Shown one piece after another: positions 1 through 10,744 of a stretch of 64,000 bases of DNA. The stretch comes from Doryteuthis pealeii (taxonomy: Eukaryota; Mollusca; Cephalopoda; Myopsida; Loliginidae), in the NCBI GenBank assembly GCA_023376005.1, contig CM042181.1:1326777-1390776 (forward strand). Direction: 5' to 3'. Below the pieces are notes generated by a model. The model was not told the DNA's origin, made no database searches, and was given only the letters and a program-made list of their open reading frames with translations. The translations under genes and the position numbers were made by a program. Within the stretch, counting starts at the first letter, position 1. Every line of letters begins with the position of its first letter.

Positions 1-859
1 ACCCCAATCCTGTTCATCGTATTTCTAAGCAGGGTTTTATGATTGTCATGCGACAGTTTATTAGCCACCCAACGGATTTCTCCAAAGAAGATCATAAATA
101 ATCATCTCCTTACAATACTAACACAGATAAGTGATCACCTAGAAACTTTAAGTCTGTATCCAAGTTTCTTTAACTAACCTTAATATATCTGTAGTCATAG
201 CACGTAGAAAATATCTTTTCATTTCAAAGATAAACGTTAAAACTTAGAGTTGGGTTTCAAAATAGTCATGATTGCTTGGTTTGTTTATTTAACTGTTTAT
301 GTGTCACCCCAATTCTGCCCATTCTATTTCAAAGGAATGGCTTATTATTGTCATGGAAAATTAAATTAGTCACCTAACGAACACGCCCATTCTTTGTTAA
401 CAAAGAAAAAATAGTTATTAAAATAAATCTTTAACAAATCTATTCATGGATATTAACGAAGTCCTTGATTCTCTTTGGTAGAATTCCTCCATACGTGATT
501 CCAGTTTGTTTATTTAAGTGTTTATGTTTCACCCCATTTCTGCCCATTCTATTTCAAAACAAGGGCTTATTATTGCTATGTGACATTCAGTTAGCCACCT
601 AACGGACACGCCCTTTCTTTGTTAACGATTTATTTTAATAACTATTTTTATTTGTTAACAAATCTATTTATGGATATTAACGAAGTCCTTGATTCTCTTT
701 GGTAGAATTCCTCCATACGCGATTCCAGTTTGTTTATTTAAGTGTTTATGTTTCACCCCATGTCTGCCCATTCTATTTCAAAACAAGGGCTTTTATTGCT
801 ATGCGACAATCAATTAGCCACCTAACGGACACACCCTTTCTTTTAAATCGTTAACAAAT
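1..859 (-). repeat. Tandem copies of the FEM-1 copy A 3' end
   Basis: About 225-bp units repeat head to tail downstream of copy A. Each contains a degenerate copy of the last ~20 codons of the gene (minus strand; copies near 446-503 and 671-727, parent at 863-925) plus the adjacent 3' flank with the recurring phrase caccccatntctgcccatt. The copy at 446-503 still reads GITYGGILPKRIKDFVNIH then Glu and a stop. The unit at 1-110 is more diverged. No separate gene is seen here. Confidence 0.75.
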
Positions 860-2689
860 CTATATGTGGATATTAACGAAGTCTTTTATTCTCTTTGGTA
901 GAATTCCTTCATACGTGATTCCATTGTCCAAAATTACTCCCGTTGCTAGGCACCGTAAGCTAAGTGGTGATATTGGTGTACTCAGACTACGTCCCCAATG
1001 TGTATCGTCCGTAGCTGTAAAACCTTCGTTGTCTCTACAATCGGTGTGGCATCCATACTCCAAAAGAAGGGCTAAAACATCATTGAATATATCTTGAGGT
1101 ACATACTTAAGGGCATACATGATTGGTGTCCGTCGGAAGCAATCCTTCGAGTTAGCATCGGCTCCGGATTCAAGGAGGATCCTAATGACCTCAACCGAGC
1201 TCCAGGATTTTATATTCATCAATTTAATTGCACGATGCAATATAGACTGACAGTGTCTGACTCGGAGATCTTCCCCGACCACGTCTGTGACCACCTCTCT
1301 GAATATACCGAGGTAATCCCGGGAAAAATTCTCAGTCTTGATTGTAAACAACATATAAAGAAAGTTATCGACTAATTCGGTATAGTGGTTGCTAATAAGA
1401 GAAGGATTCTTTCGTACACGGTCTTTGACTAGACTCCATAACTTCACAGATGCCCGCGATATTATTTTGAAAATAGAAAACCCTCCATTTTGAAAGAAGT
1501 CTTTTGGAATGGTTACTTTACCAATTTCATCAAAAACAGATTGAAAAGTTGGTAAATTAGAAGCCAAAACAGTCATCGAAATTTCTTGACAGTATTCCTC
1601 GATATAATCGATCAACTGCCGAACCTTTTCCATGTTGTTCTGCTTTTTGGCAACTAATACCGTTTGCAGAAAAAGCAGTAAGTGCAATTTGGTATCCCTT
1701 CCAAAAATTCTTTCAACGACTAGAATTCCCTGGAAAGCAAGACGTAAAGGATTGTCCATCAGACTTTCCAATTCTCTCTCTGTGGTAAATTCCTGGGAAA
1801 AATCCAAAATCTCTTGAAGTGGAATCTGACAATTCTTTGGATTATTATTATAACTTCTCCACAGTAAAGATTCCACCCACTGCTCTATAATCAATTCTTG
1901 AGCACATACAAAACTGGCATTCAGAATTTCCAAAGTCTCTGTTAGATCTAACGCGGTATAGGCAGGTTGTTTGACCAAATATCTAACCTCTGGCATATTT
2001 AGATGCATACTAGCCCAAATTAACGGAGTTGCGTTTTCCTTGTTTCGGATCCTAACATCAGCACCAGCGTTAATTAATTGGGTAGCACTATGTATGTGCT
2101 GCCGAGAAACGGCCAAATGAAGGGCCGTGAAGCCCTCTTCATCTTGCTGGTTAACGTTCGCGCCCTGACTGAGAAGAAAGCTACAAATGTCGATACTGAA
2201 TGTCGACTCCATTAGAGGGCTCCTTCCCTGAACGCATGTTCGATTAATATCGGCCCCAAACGCTACTATAATTTTCACGGACAATAGATCACCGAGGGAG
2301 GTACTAATCATTAGCGGCGAGTAGGCACCGCAGATGGAGTCGTCGATGCCGGGTAGCCGTTTCAGGATCATTACCATCAGTCTTGGATTACCGGAGAGGA
2401 CGGTAGCAATGAAAGGGTGCCGGAGGTTTTTCCAGCTTTTGGACATTTCGCGAAGTCCCTGGAATTTTAGGAGATAGTGAGAGATATCGACACGGTTATG
2501 ATGAATTGCCACAAAGAGAGGTATCTGGCCACGGATCGAAGAAGTTTAAAACCTTGATGCGTTGTTCGGGCTGAAGGGTTTCGAAGATGTGTTTGATTTC
2601 GTCCAGAGAATTATCCTCGATTAATCGGAATATTCGTTGGACAAGTTCAATCCTAGTTCTTGGGTTGAGGATTGTATTCTCTTGAGATG
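860..2689 (-). CDS. FEM-1-like ankyrin protein, copy A, exon 2
   Basis: Large terminal exon of a FEM-1 homologue. FEM-1 proteins are substrate receptors of CUL2-RING ubiquitin ligases that read C-terminal degrons. Exon 2 starts at a clear acceptor (ttccttgcAG, minus strand; first exon base 2689) in phase 1, joining exon 1 at 10345-10354 to give MAE-ASQENTIL. With exon 1 the product is about 612 residues, close to the family's usual length. Visible parts: ankyrin repeats around residues 120-220 (SPLMIST, EGFTALHLAV, LINAGADV), the FEM-1 middle region (ETLEILNASFV near 253, LRLAFQGILVVERIFG near 315-330), a second ankyrin pair near 480-520 (SILHRAI, ILLESGADAN), and the FEM-1-type C-terminal tail (SLRCLATGVILDNGITYEG). 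One +1 frameshift lies near 2536-2543 compared with copies B and C, so it is either a young pseudogene or carries a sequence error. No internal stops otherwise. It is the most complete of the three copies. Confidence 0.85.
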
Positions 2690-2739
2690 CTGCAAGGAAA
2701 GTATATAGATATTTCATTATTTGTATTAGATAAGAATAG

Positions 2740-3335
2740 TTGAAATCATAAAACTATGTACAAATTATTTCTTTAAGAATACTTGATGGGTACATAACCG
2801 ATTGAAGCTTATTTGTATTAGATGAGAATACTTGAAACCATACAACTGAGTGTAGATTGTTTGTATTAGATGAGAATACTTGAAACCATACAACTGAGTG
2901 TAGATTATGTATATTAGATGAGAAGACTAAACTATACAACTGAGTGGATATTGTTTGTATTAAATGAGAATACTTGAAACCAGACAACCGAGTGTAGATT
3001 ATGTGTATTAGATAAGAATACTTGAAACCAGACAACCGAGTGTTAGATTATGTGTATTAGATAAGAATACTTGAAACCAGACAACCGAGTGTAGATTATG
3101 TGTATTAGATAAGAATACTTGAAACCAGACAACTGAGTGCAGATTATGTGTATTAGATAAGAATACTTGAAACCAGACAACTGAGTGCAGATTATGTGTA
3201 TTAGATAAGAATACTTGAAACCAGACAACTGAGTGAAGATTATGTGTATTAGATAAGAATATTTGAAACCAGACAACTGAGTGTAGATTGTTTGTATTAG
3301 ATGAGAATACTTGTACTATACAACTTAAGTCTATC
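2740..3335. repeat. 48-bp minisatellite
   Basis: About 12 tandem units of 48 bp, e.g. the phrase gagtgcagattatg recurs at exactly 48-bp steps (3135, 3183). Because 48 is divisible by three, all frames without a stop stay open and read as 16-residue repeats; this is not a gene. The same family recurs at 25875-27205 near copy B. Confidence 0.9.
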
Positions 3336-3364
3336 TTAAGTAAGGGTCTAAGTGGAGTGTGACA

Positions 3365-3382
3365 GATATATATATATATATA
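3365..3382. repeat. (TA)n microsatellite
   Basis: Short TA run next to the hammerhead-like module at 3409-3454. Other TA tracts longer than ~20 bp lie near 4276-4312, 7537-7577, 8540-8563, 8738-8770, 9030-9068, 15370-15396, 17130-17178, 17830-17873, 19690-19737, 23715-23755, 27208-27233, 27723-27756, 35370-35397, 44908-44967, 56583-56620, 58287-58337 and 59034-59062. Confidence 0.95.
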
Positions 3383-3408
3383 TAATAAATTGTAATATTA
3401 TTGATTTG

Positions 3409-3454
3409 GACTCATAGCTTAAAGTTTCATGGTTATGCAATCATCAGATTAGTC
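3409..3454 (-). ncRNA. Hammerhead-ribozyme-like motif
   Basis: Minus strand: GACTAAT, then the exact core CTGATGA (3441-3447), a weak stem II, GAAA (3425-3428), a short stem III, then ATGAGTC (3409-3415), which pairs with GACTAAT at 6 of 7 positions. The cleavage triplet is poor, so it is probably inactive. A better copy is at 62772-62817. Confidence 0.45.
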
Positions 3455-3657
3455 AAATGGTTGAGATCTTAAAAACCAGTAGTCAAATGATTGAGATTTT
3501 TTAAAGAATGGTTGAGATTTTAAAAACCAGTATTTTTTAGCGTATATATAAACGTAAAGCGTTTTCACGCGATGGGATAATATAAAGCTAAAAATTGTTT
3601 TTTTAAACTGTGGCTTGTTTAACATATATGTGACGTGGATCGTGTTCATTATATATA

Positions 3658-4274
3658 CTAGTAAATATATGCACACTCCGGGTGCAAGTATTTAAGTTTT
3701 AATATAATAAAATATCATATTAAATTAGAAAGGCTAATGAAACTGAATAAGAACAGAGGGGCTATGATTAAAAAATAGAACAACTTTGAAACTAACTCTT
3801 CCATCATTTCCCCTTACTCCCCTCTTTCATTGGTAAATTTTCCTAATTTAACTATTTAGTTAAAATAGGAAGAAAAGAATAAAATTACAGTTATTTCTTC
3901 TTGTTAATGGATTTCTTTTAAGATTTATCCCCGAGATTTTTGCTCATATTCATTAGTATAAAACCAAAGAATTAGAAATCAATAATACTAAGCATATATT
4001 TATTAAAATCAAATTTTTAAGATCAATATGCAAATTAGCCTTCCCATTCACACTGTAATCCGCTATTTTGTTGTATATATAAATACAATTGCATATTATT
4101 AGTATGTAGATATGGTCAACAGTCTTAATGATGTAAAACAATTTTATTAATAATTGAGGTTTAAATAAAAATAAAATCATGGAGAATGTGATGTAAATAA
4201 CAAAGGGAATTATGACTTGAATAGTAATATAGTTTCGGTTACAGACAGAAAAACACACAATCTCCATTATAATA

Positions 4275-4277
<3 letters not shown>
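3658..4277 (-). mobile_element. Non-autonomous Helitron, family 1
   Basis: Helitron hallmarks on the minus strand: 5' TC (4276-4277), 3' hairpin GCACtC..GaGTGC-like followed ~10 nt later by CTAG (3658-3661), inserted between A and T inside TA-rich DNA. About 620 bp. It carries the family's AT-rich 110-120-codon open frame, seen in other copies as well; I regard this as a shared relic, not a gene. Confidence 0.8.
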
Positions 4278-4314
<37 letters not shown>

Positions 4315-4738
4315 AATTAGGTAAAGAGAACCAGACTAGACGTAGGCATCATGGCCGAAGAAATAAAGTAACAACCAAGTAAGATATGTATCTGCTTAAT
4401 ATTCTCTCCTCTCTCCATCACATAAGAACTCTGGTTATGTACCCGACGAGGCGGTTCAACTTAAACCATATCAAAAAAGCGATGTTTCGACCAATAGGAA
4501 ACTCACTGGAATAAGTGTGCTGAATGCTAAAATTCATTTTTTATTTGTGTTTTGGTAAATACAGCTTTAGTTTCCATAATTTTGGACACGCCTAATATTT
4601 TGCAACGGTCAGACCGTTATAGCGTAGATTGTAAAAAGGGAAATGGCAAAGATGGAACGATTAGAAGAAACATGAAAACAGAAGAGAAAAAGTGACGAAG
4701 AGAAATGAGGAGAGAAGAAAATAAAACTAGAAACAAAT

Positions 4739-4783
<45 letters not shown>

Positions 4784-5384
4784 TTAAGAGCGAGTGAGTG
4801 AGTATAAAGAAAGAAAGAAAGATAGAGAAATGGAAGAGACTTTCATTAAATGTGTAAACAAAGTAGTAAAGTTTTGCTTAAGCGAAAAGAGCCTCACGGA
4901 TTAAAATGTCGCTTTCTACCGTCGTTTCTATTTGGATCTTCGAATTGCGATTTTTAAGCCGAGCAGTTAATTGCTGTGGCGTACATAAGGGGTACATAAC
5001 ACTACATATAAAATTAATTATTAATGTTTAGTCAACTGTGAATAATTATCTTATTAAAACTTTTTTTTTAACTTTGAAAATTTAAATTATTTACGGTAAG
5101 TTATATCTTGCAGCCACATGGCTTCTGGCTAATTATTCCTTAGAGATCGAGGCCCCTTCTCAAAGAGAGTCTCTCTTTTTACATTAGTAACCATGTTCAA
5201 GTTAAAATATCCAACTGGGTTCAATGTGTATGCATTGAAACCCGTGCAATAGATCTAGCAATTGACATAATCTATGAAAATAACCACAAAATATATATCA
5301 TCTTCTCAGACTCACTCTCTGTCCTACTATCATTAAGAAATAAACAACTGGAAAACCCTCTCATCATTAAGCTCCTGAATAGAT
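4278..5384. other. No gene seen; TA tract, (GA)n at 4738-4783
   Basis: AT-rich DNA with a TA tract (4278-4312), a (GA)n/(GAAA)n run (4738-4820) and otherwise unclassified sequence. No coding or RNA feature that I can support. Confidence 0.6.
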
Positions 5385-6100
5385 TAGACTTGATGTCTAA
5401 CTCTAAGGAGATTATGATATGCTGGATCCAATGTTATAGAGGAGTGAAATAGGCAGAATGAAAGAGCAAACTCCGCAGCTAAATCGGCTCTAGATTTGAT
5501 CCCCGACAATTTCAAGATACCATATACCGATTTGAAACTTAGAATTAATAGATTCCTCCATACAAAATGGCAACAACACTGGAATAACAACATCCACAAT
5601 AAACTCTTCCTAATCAAACCCACTTTGAGAGACTGAAGACCAACTTTAAGGAAGTCTAGAAAGGAACAAGTCATTTTGTCCCGATTACGCATTGGTCATA
5701 CAAGACTAACGCACTCCTATATACTCAAACAAGAACAACAACCACAATGTGGAACATGTCAAACACCTTTGACAGTAAAACACTAATTCATGAAATGCAG
5801 ATTTTTTGCTCACATCAGAAACCGTTATTTTAAAGAAAACAATATGAAAGATCTGTTTGAAAATGTCAACATGCAGGATATTCTCTCTTTTTTTGAGGGA
5901 CATAAAATTATACCATAGAATATAGACATGAAACAAATCAATACCTTACAACATAATTCCCAATAATGCTAACACATTGTTAAAACCAATTACTAAAAAG
6001 AATAAACATAGATAGATGATATGTATAAATTCCTAACCGTTAGGCGTGACATAACACCAGACGGGTTGATATGCCGTTACAATCAACAAACAAACAAACG
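5385..6100 (+). mobile_element. I-type LINE, 3' end (5'-truncated)
   Basis: Plus-strand frame, broken by stops, reads as the C-terminus of an I/Nimb-type non-LTR retrotransposon: FLHTKWQQHWNNN, then ILSRLRIGHTRLTHSY, CGTCQTPLTVKH and FFAHIRNRYFKENN. This is the region after RNase H with its CxxC...H...C knuckle. It ends in a 3' UTR with the phrase gttgatatgccgtt followed by caa repeats. A second copy is at 50560-51090. Confidence 0.75.
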
Positions 6101-6376
6101 CTAATGAAAGTAAATAAGAATGCAGATAAAAAATTGAAACAGAGGTGGGGTACAATCGAAAAATAGAACAACTGAAACTTACTCTTCCATCACTCCTGTC
6201 TCTCATTGTTAAATTTTCCTAATTTAACTATTTAGTTAAAATCGGAAGTAAGGAATAAAATTACAATTATTATTTCTTCTTGTTGATAAATACATGATAT
6301 GTATCACTTCCTTACCGTTAGGCATGAAATAACCCCAGTCGGGTTGATATGCCGTTAAAATCAATAAACAACAACA
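6101..6376 (-). mobile_element. Helitron family 1 fragment plus duplicated LINE tail
   Basis: 6104-6285 matches the 3' half of Helitron family 1 without its ends. 6291-6376 repeats the I-type LINE 3' tail (ccgttaggcatgaaataacc..gttgatatgccgtt). The LINE tail therefore flanks the Helitron fragment on both sides. Confidence 0.6.
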
Positions 6377-6411
6377 ACATATAGACAGCCAAACAGTTTT
6401 ATACAGAAGAC

Positions 6412-6600
6412 GCGCGTTGTGTAATGGTTAGCATCATAGGAAATAGACTCGGTGACCAGGGTTCAAATCCTGAACGAGGCTGTTTACATTTCACATGGGA
6501 AAATAATACATCCGATTCATATATCCCTCTATATAGAAATTGCAGTCTCCAGATGATTGTCAGATACAAGTGTATTAATTTAACCCTTATATCCGTTGCG
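6412..6600 (+). mobile_element. tRNA-derived SINE, family B (partial)
   Basis: Starts gcgcgttgtgtaatggttagc (A-box-like) with a B box GGTTCAAATCC about 40 nt on, then gaggctgtttacatttcac as in other family B copies. The 3' part is lost. Confidence 0.65.
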
Positions 6601-6835
6601 TCACGTGTTCAGCTGGATTACAGTATGAAAATAACTTCGAACGGTTAACATAGACACTTGGACTTGGTAATTGTTAACAGAATGAGAACACCAGGTGGCG
6701 CTGAGAGCACGGATTCCATTGACTATCTCTCATCATTTATATTCAGAAGTCGTTTTGAGGGCATCCAGTGTTCATACAGAGCTGATGAATGTAAGCTTTT
6801 GTATTAGAGAACGTCAAAACAAGTACGTCTTTAAT

Positions 6836-6839
<4 letters not shown>

Positions 6840-6866
<27 letters not shown>

Positions 6867-7500
6867 GAGTATATATAAAAAGATATGAAAACACCACAAA
6901 ATGCTGTTAAAGTGAAAACATTTTATAACATAGCTGATATTGAACAATATTTCGATTTTATGAAAATCATCATCAGAGCTTGTTTATACTCTGTGTTGTT
7001 AAGAGCGGAGACAAAAGTCATATGAGTTCAAAACAAAAACCTTGATGTTGCAAAAAAGAAAGAAGTTATTAAATAATTTCGAATGTGAGCACTTCCGCCG
7101 GATTTTTCTCGGTCATCAGATTATTTATATCTTATTGTAACAGTTTTAAAAAAAGAAGACATATTGACAAGATTTGACACTAGACGAATTCTCTTATTCA
7201 AAACGGGATGAGTATTAGCCTGTTGACGGTTAGTCTTCAACAGATTTATAGAAAAAGAATTTTTATTTTTGTAATTAATATTGTAAATTTTCTATTTTTT
7301 GTTTTTCTTATATATAAAGTAAAAAAGTATGAACGATAGTAAGGTTTTATTTTTATTTTTTGGAAAATGTGAAAATTTAAAATTTGTTCGGAAGTATATA
7401 ACGGAAAATGTCATGTGAAGGGGATGTTATTAAATGTTTTCACTTTAACAGCATTTTGTGGTGTTTTCATATCTTTTTATCTATACTCATACCGTCGGAT
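6840..7500 (-). mobile_element. Penelope-like terminal repeat element
   Basis: About 60-bp inverted arms at 6868-6935 and 7426-7492 (tgaaaacaccacaaaatgctg and its complement) enclose ~490 bp without an open frame. 7398-7421 (acggaaaatgtcatgtgaag) matches the terminal arms of the Penelope-like element at 44968-45914. It contains the hammerhead at 6925-6985. Confidence 0.6.
6925..6985 (-). ncRNA. Hammerhead ribozyme, type I-like
   Basis: Minus strand: stem I AGCT with outer AACA/TGTT (one bulge), exact core CTGATGA (6970-6976), stem II GATTTT/AAAATC, GAAA (6950-6953), stem III TATTG-TT-CAATA, and cleavage triplet AUC ending at 6936. All catalytic-core residues of the hammerhead consensus are present. 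One oddity is a U/C mismatch at the base of stem II, next to the core, so activity needs testing. Confidence 0.6.
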
Positions 7501-7531
7501 TTATTTTTTTTTTTTTTTTTTTACTTATATC

Positions 7532-7559
<28 letters not shown>

Positions 7560-7576
<17 letters not shown>

Positions 7577-7740
7577 AAATGTTGTTCTGGTTCCAACGGG
7601 AGAAAATTCAATATTTTATAAAAAAGGAAGGTCCGCAAAAATGTATTTTGTTCTCAGAAAAATTTTTTAATTCTTTTTGTTTTACATGTGCAACACGTGT
7701 TTCAGATCTTCTGGTATCTTCTTCAGGCTTTGATTGATAA
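7560..7740 (-). mobile_element. Penelope-like arm fragment
   Basis: Related to one arm of the palindrome at 28185-28372 (shared phrases ggtccgcaaaa and cttcttcaggc). Adjoins a (TA)n tract at 7537-7577. Contains the hammerhead at 7690-7730. Confidence 0.55.
7690..7730 (-). ncRNA. Minimal hammerhead-like motif
   Basis: Minus strand: CTGAAGA (7720-7726), stem II AGAT/ATCT, GAAA (7700-7703), palindromic stem III ACACGTGT with no loop, cleavage triplet GUU. Stem I is only about 2 bp. Minimal hammerheads with tiny palindromic stem III are known from Penelope elements and can act as dimers. Confidence 0.5.
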
Positions 7741-8116
7741 TATGAAAATGAATTCTTACATGCATGTGTATATATATACATACACATGAGTATTTCACCC
7801 TCTTTCTCTTTTTATGGGAGTGGAATGGAATTTCATTTTTAACATTAGTTTTTAAACAGGTGTTTTTGTTTTTGGGTGGTTTACCAATAAAGTCATTAGC
7901 TGAATTTTTATAGCTTTTTTTATAACTTTTTTTTATTTTTATTACTTTTCTATTTGGGTTGTCTTGATAAAGTTCATCAGATGTTCATTTGATATATCAG
8001 GTGTGTGTGTGTTTGTAATTTGTTTTTTGTTCCGAAGACATTCTATGTTTTTCTACTTAAATTTATACTTTTTGGGTGTGTGTATGTGTGTGCCTACGTA
8101 TATGTGCCTATGTTTA

Positions 8117-8147
<31 letters not shown>

Positions 8148-8730
8148 CGTGCGTATGTATATGGTTGTACTCGGTGTGTATATGTGTACATATATATACA
8201 TACTTAAGAGTTGAATTTTGAATTAAGAATTACATTTAAGTCTATTCATAACTATCTTTCTATCTATTTATCTATCTATCTTACTTTGTTTATAACTATC
8301 TATCTATCCATCTATCTCAGTCTGTTTATATCTATCTATCTATTTCAGTCTGTTCATATCTATCTATCTATTTCATTCAATTGATATCTATCTATCTGTC
8401 TATCTGTTTTAGTAAGTTGATATCTATCTATCTATCTCTCTCTATATATATATACATACACACATATATACATACATATATACACATACACACATATATC
8501 CCAGTATGTCTGTGAGCATCTATCTATCTATACATTTTTTATATATATATATATATATATATAGAATAGAGATAGAGTGTGTGTGTGTGTGTGAGAGTGT
8601 GTGCGAGAGTGAGAAAAGAGCTCTTTGTCTGAATAGGTGAACAACTGACCATCTTCAACGGCCTTCACTAGTGTATGATATTCAAATTTAAAAGTACACA
8701 TGTTCTATAACTCAACACACACACACACAC

Positions 8731-8767
<37 letters not shown>
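7741..8767. other. Microsatellite-rich, no gene
   Basis: (TG)n at 8120-8150, (TATC)n-type runs at 8250-8440, several TA tracts and (TG)n at 8576-8600. Open frames here are repeat artefacts. Confidence 0.8.
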
Positions 8768-8774
<7 letters not shown>

Positions 8775-9027
8775 GAAAATGGAAGGAATCCGACAGTATG
8801 TGTGGAAAAAAGAAATAAAGGAAAGAAAGTATAGAATGGATAAATAGGATATTTTAATCAATTTTACTTACACGTGTTTCGGTCAGGAGTTTATCCATGA
8901 GTACATAATAATAATAGTTTGAATAATGTACACATGGATAAACTTTTGACCGAAACACGTGTAAGTAAAATTGATTAAAATATCCTACTTTTTCCATTCT
9001 ATACTTTCTTTCCTTTATTTCTTTTTT

Positions 9028-9030
<3 letters not shown>
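8768..9030. repeat. Long palindrome, Penelope-like arms
   Basis: Arms of about 105 bp (8785-8905 and 8930-9030) around a ~40-bp spacer, flanked by TA tracts. The centre of each arm carries tgaccgaaacacgtgtaag, i.e. GAAA plus palindromic stem III, but the CUGANGA part is degraded. One arm recurs at 17700-17830. Confidence 0.75.
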
Positions 9031-9067
<37 letters not shown>

Positions 9068-9072
<5 letters not shown>

Positions 9073-9310
9073 CGAGACGTGTTGTATAATGGGTAGAGTT
9101 GTAGGAAAGGGATTCCTCGATGCGAGTTCAAATCATGAACAAGGCTGTTTGCATTTCCTATACCGCTAATACACTTGGGAAAGGTATGTATCCAACAATG
9201 CCCCCTCCAGTTCTGGATAAATAGTAGGGTAAACTAGGCTCTTTATCATTAGGCAACCAGTCTAGGAGAAGGAAACTCTGCTTAATAATTGACTCGTGTC
9301 ATATGCTACA
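9068..9310 (+). mobile_element. tRNA-derived SINE, family B
   Basis: tRNA-like head (gtgttgtataatgggtagag, B box AGTTCAAATC), body with cttgggaaaggtatg and aaccagtctaggagaagg, then family B 3' end. Confidence 0.75.
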
Positions 9311-9364
9311 TGTGGGGAGAGGTTGGTAAATATACACATATATATACGCTGAATGATAGAATAT

Positions 9365-9401
<37 letters not shown>

Positions 9402-9469
9402 CATCCTCTAGCAAAACAATATATAAACACACACATTATATATTTACGTATATCATTTAGACAACCTAT

Positions 9470-10063
9470 CCGCCCTGTCGGCTGGGGCGTTAGAATGCAC
9501 CACACTGCACCTCTGCATAGGGGTAAGACTCCCCCAATAGGGCCATCTGTTGGCCGTGGGTGGTGACCCGTGATGCTTAAGGGTAGAACCCAGGTGGATG
9601 AGCAGTTCATGACATGCAATACTCCTCTTTGTCCCTATCTTGGGCTAGAAGGCGGTCGGAGAGGCCCCCTCCGATCAATCGGCTGGTCACGTCAAGCCCT
9701 AGCACCTATATGATTTTCTCAACTCTATTGCCCTTATGGCAAGCCCCAACCCCTTTTTATTAATGGTACTAGGGTGCGGTGACTGAGGATCTACATGTCC
9801 TGGGAATGACGTTAAACTATCTGATGGCGAGGTTCCAGTTTTGGAGGTTTGGGGAATGTGGAGCACCCCTTCATCACCATTGCTCCCTGGTCCACTCTGA
9901 CCCGGAGTGGTAGTACCTGTAGGGGTTCCATCAATGGGTTAAATAGAAAAATGTATTTATAAGAAAATTGTATTATCCATTAAGAATTGATTCATTTCAT
10001 AACTTTATCGGCATTAAATGACCCACTGAGGTTGATATGCCGTAAAACAAAAACAAACCAACC
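9470..10063 (+). repeat. R repeat (~600 bp), near complete
   Basis: Starts ccgccctgtcggctgg and ends gttgatatgccgtaaaac with caa-rich tail. GC-richer than its surroundings. No protein is conserved across copies, so it is probably a non-autonomous retroposon whose tail resembles the I-type LINE tail at 5975-6090. Confidence 0.8.
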
Positions 10064-10344
10064 TTCTATTCATATTTATATTAGAGAGTTCAAATGTTAT
10101 ATACATTAAAAATTCATTTTGATTGTATAATGTTCCACTAGAAAAATATGACAATTTTTTTAATTGTTAGACTTTTATTTGTAGGTAATCGTTTTTTTAA
10201 TTTGAAAATAAATACGTCACATAAATATAGATTATACTCGATGATAACCTTCATAGAAATCAATTAGTCGGGTGAAGATATTTTTGAAATGTCCTCGAAT
10301 CCAGATTTAAATAAAAAAGTAAAAAGAATTCGAAAATAACTTAC

Positions 10345-10354
10345 CTTCAGCCAT
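10345..10354 (-). CDS. FEM-1-like copy A, exon 1 (coding part)
   Basis: Minus strand ATGGCTGAAG followed by donor GTAAGTTA. It encodes Met-Ala-Glu and the first base of the next codon, matching the phase-1 acceptor at exon 2 (G+CA = Ala). The call rests on three paralogous copies (10345, 29253, 50076) with the same start, donor and a shared upstream phrase (aaacgatataaa just before ATG). A possible acceptor (tttactgtAG) ~45 bp upstream hints at a 5' UTR intron. Confidence 0.75.
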
Positions 10355-10744
10355 TTTATATCGTTTTTGTTTTAATCTACAAGTTTTTCTTCTACAGTAA
10401 AACCAAGCGTTTAAAAATTAAAAGACTTATAAGTATATAGATAAATCTCGAATAGTTAAAACGTAAAATAACAACTACTTATAGTACAGCGTAAAACATA
10501 CAGTTCAAAAGCTGATAATATAGAAACAATAACTTCGAAACCCCAGCCGTTGCTAGCACCTTATACGTATGTTTGTGTCGGTGAAGGATTAAAAATATAT
10601 TGATATATAAAAATGACACGTTAAGAATATAAATGCTTTAATTTTATAGGAGTATTTTGGGCTTGAATAAAAAGAAAAACACTGGGTGAAACCATAATCA
10701 ATCAAGGGGTTTCTGCGTTACCACTAACAGGTAGTAGTTTGAAA
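10355..10744 (-). promoter_or_regulatory. 5' flank of FEM-1 copy A, conserved in paralogues
   Basis: The block next to exon 1 (ggttttactgtagaag upstream of ATG, minus strand) and further upstream sequence recurs at 29263-29750 and 50086-50545, so it travelled with the gene. No TATA box or defined promoter element can be fixed by eye. Confidence 0.45.

Larger units (their letters stand above)
2690..10344 (-). other. Intron 1 of FEM-1 copy A
   Basis: Bounded by the GTAAGT donor after 10345 and the AG acceptor at 2690-2691. It is filled with repeats listed below. No other exon with paralogue support was found inside. Confidence 0.65.

Noticed and set aside
864..1375. Plus-strand frames opposite FEM-1 copy A (and similar ones opposite B and C)
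   Set aside because: They are antisense shadows of exon 2; only the minus strand has paralogue support, splice sites and family motifs.
2754..3276. Open frames with a repeated 16-residue unit (LSGFKYSYLIHI)
   Set aside because: A 48-bp minisatellite is divisible by three, so frames stay open by arithmetic.
2740..3335. Regular 48-bp repeats as a CRISPR array
   Set aside because: Units are contiguous, with no unique spacers, in a eukaryotic genome with introns.
7408..8221. Open frames with Ile-Tyr and Cys-Val runs
   Set aside because: They are translations of (TA)n and (TG)n microsatellites.
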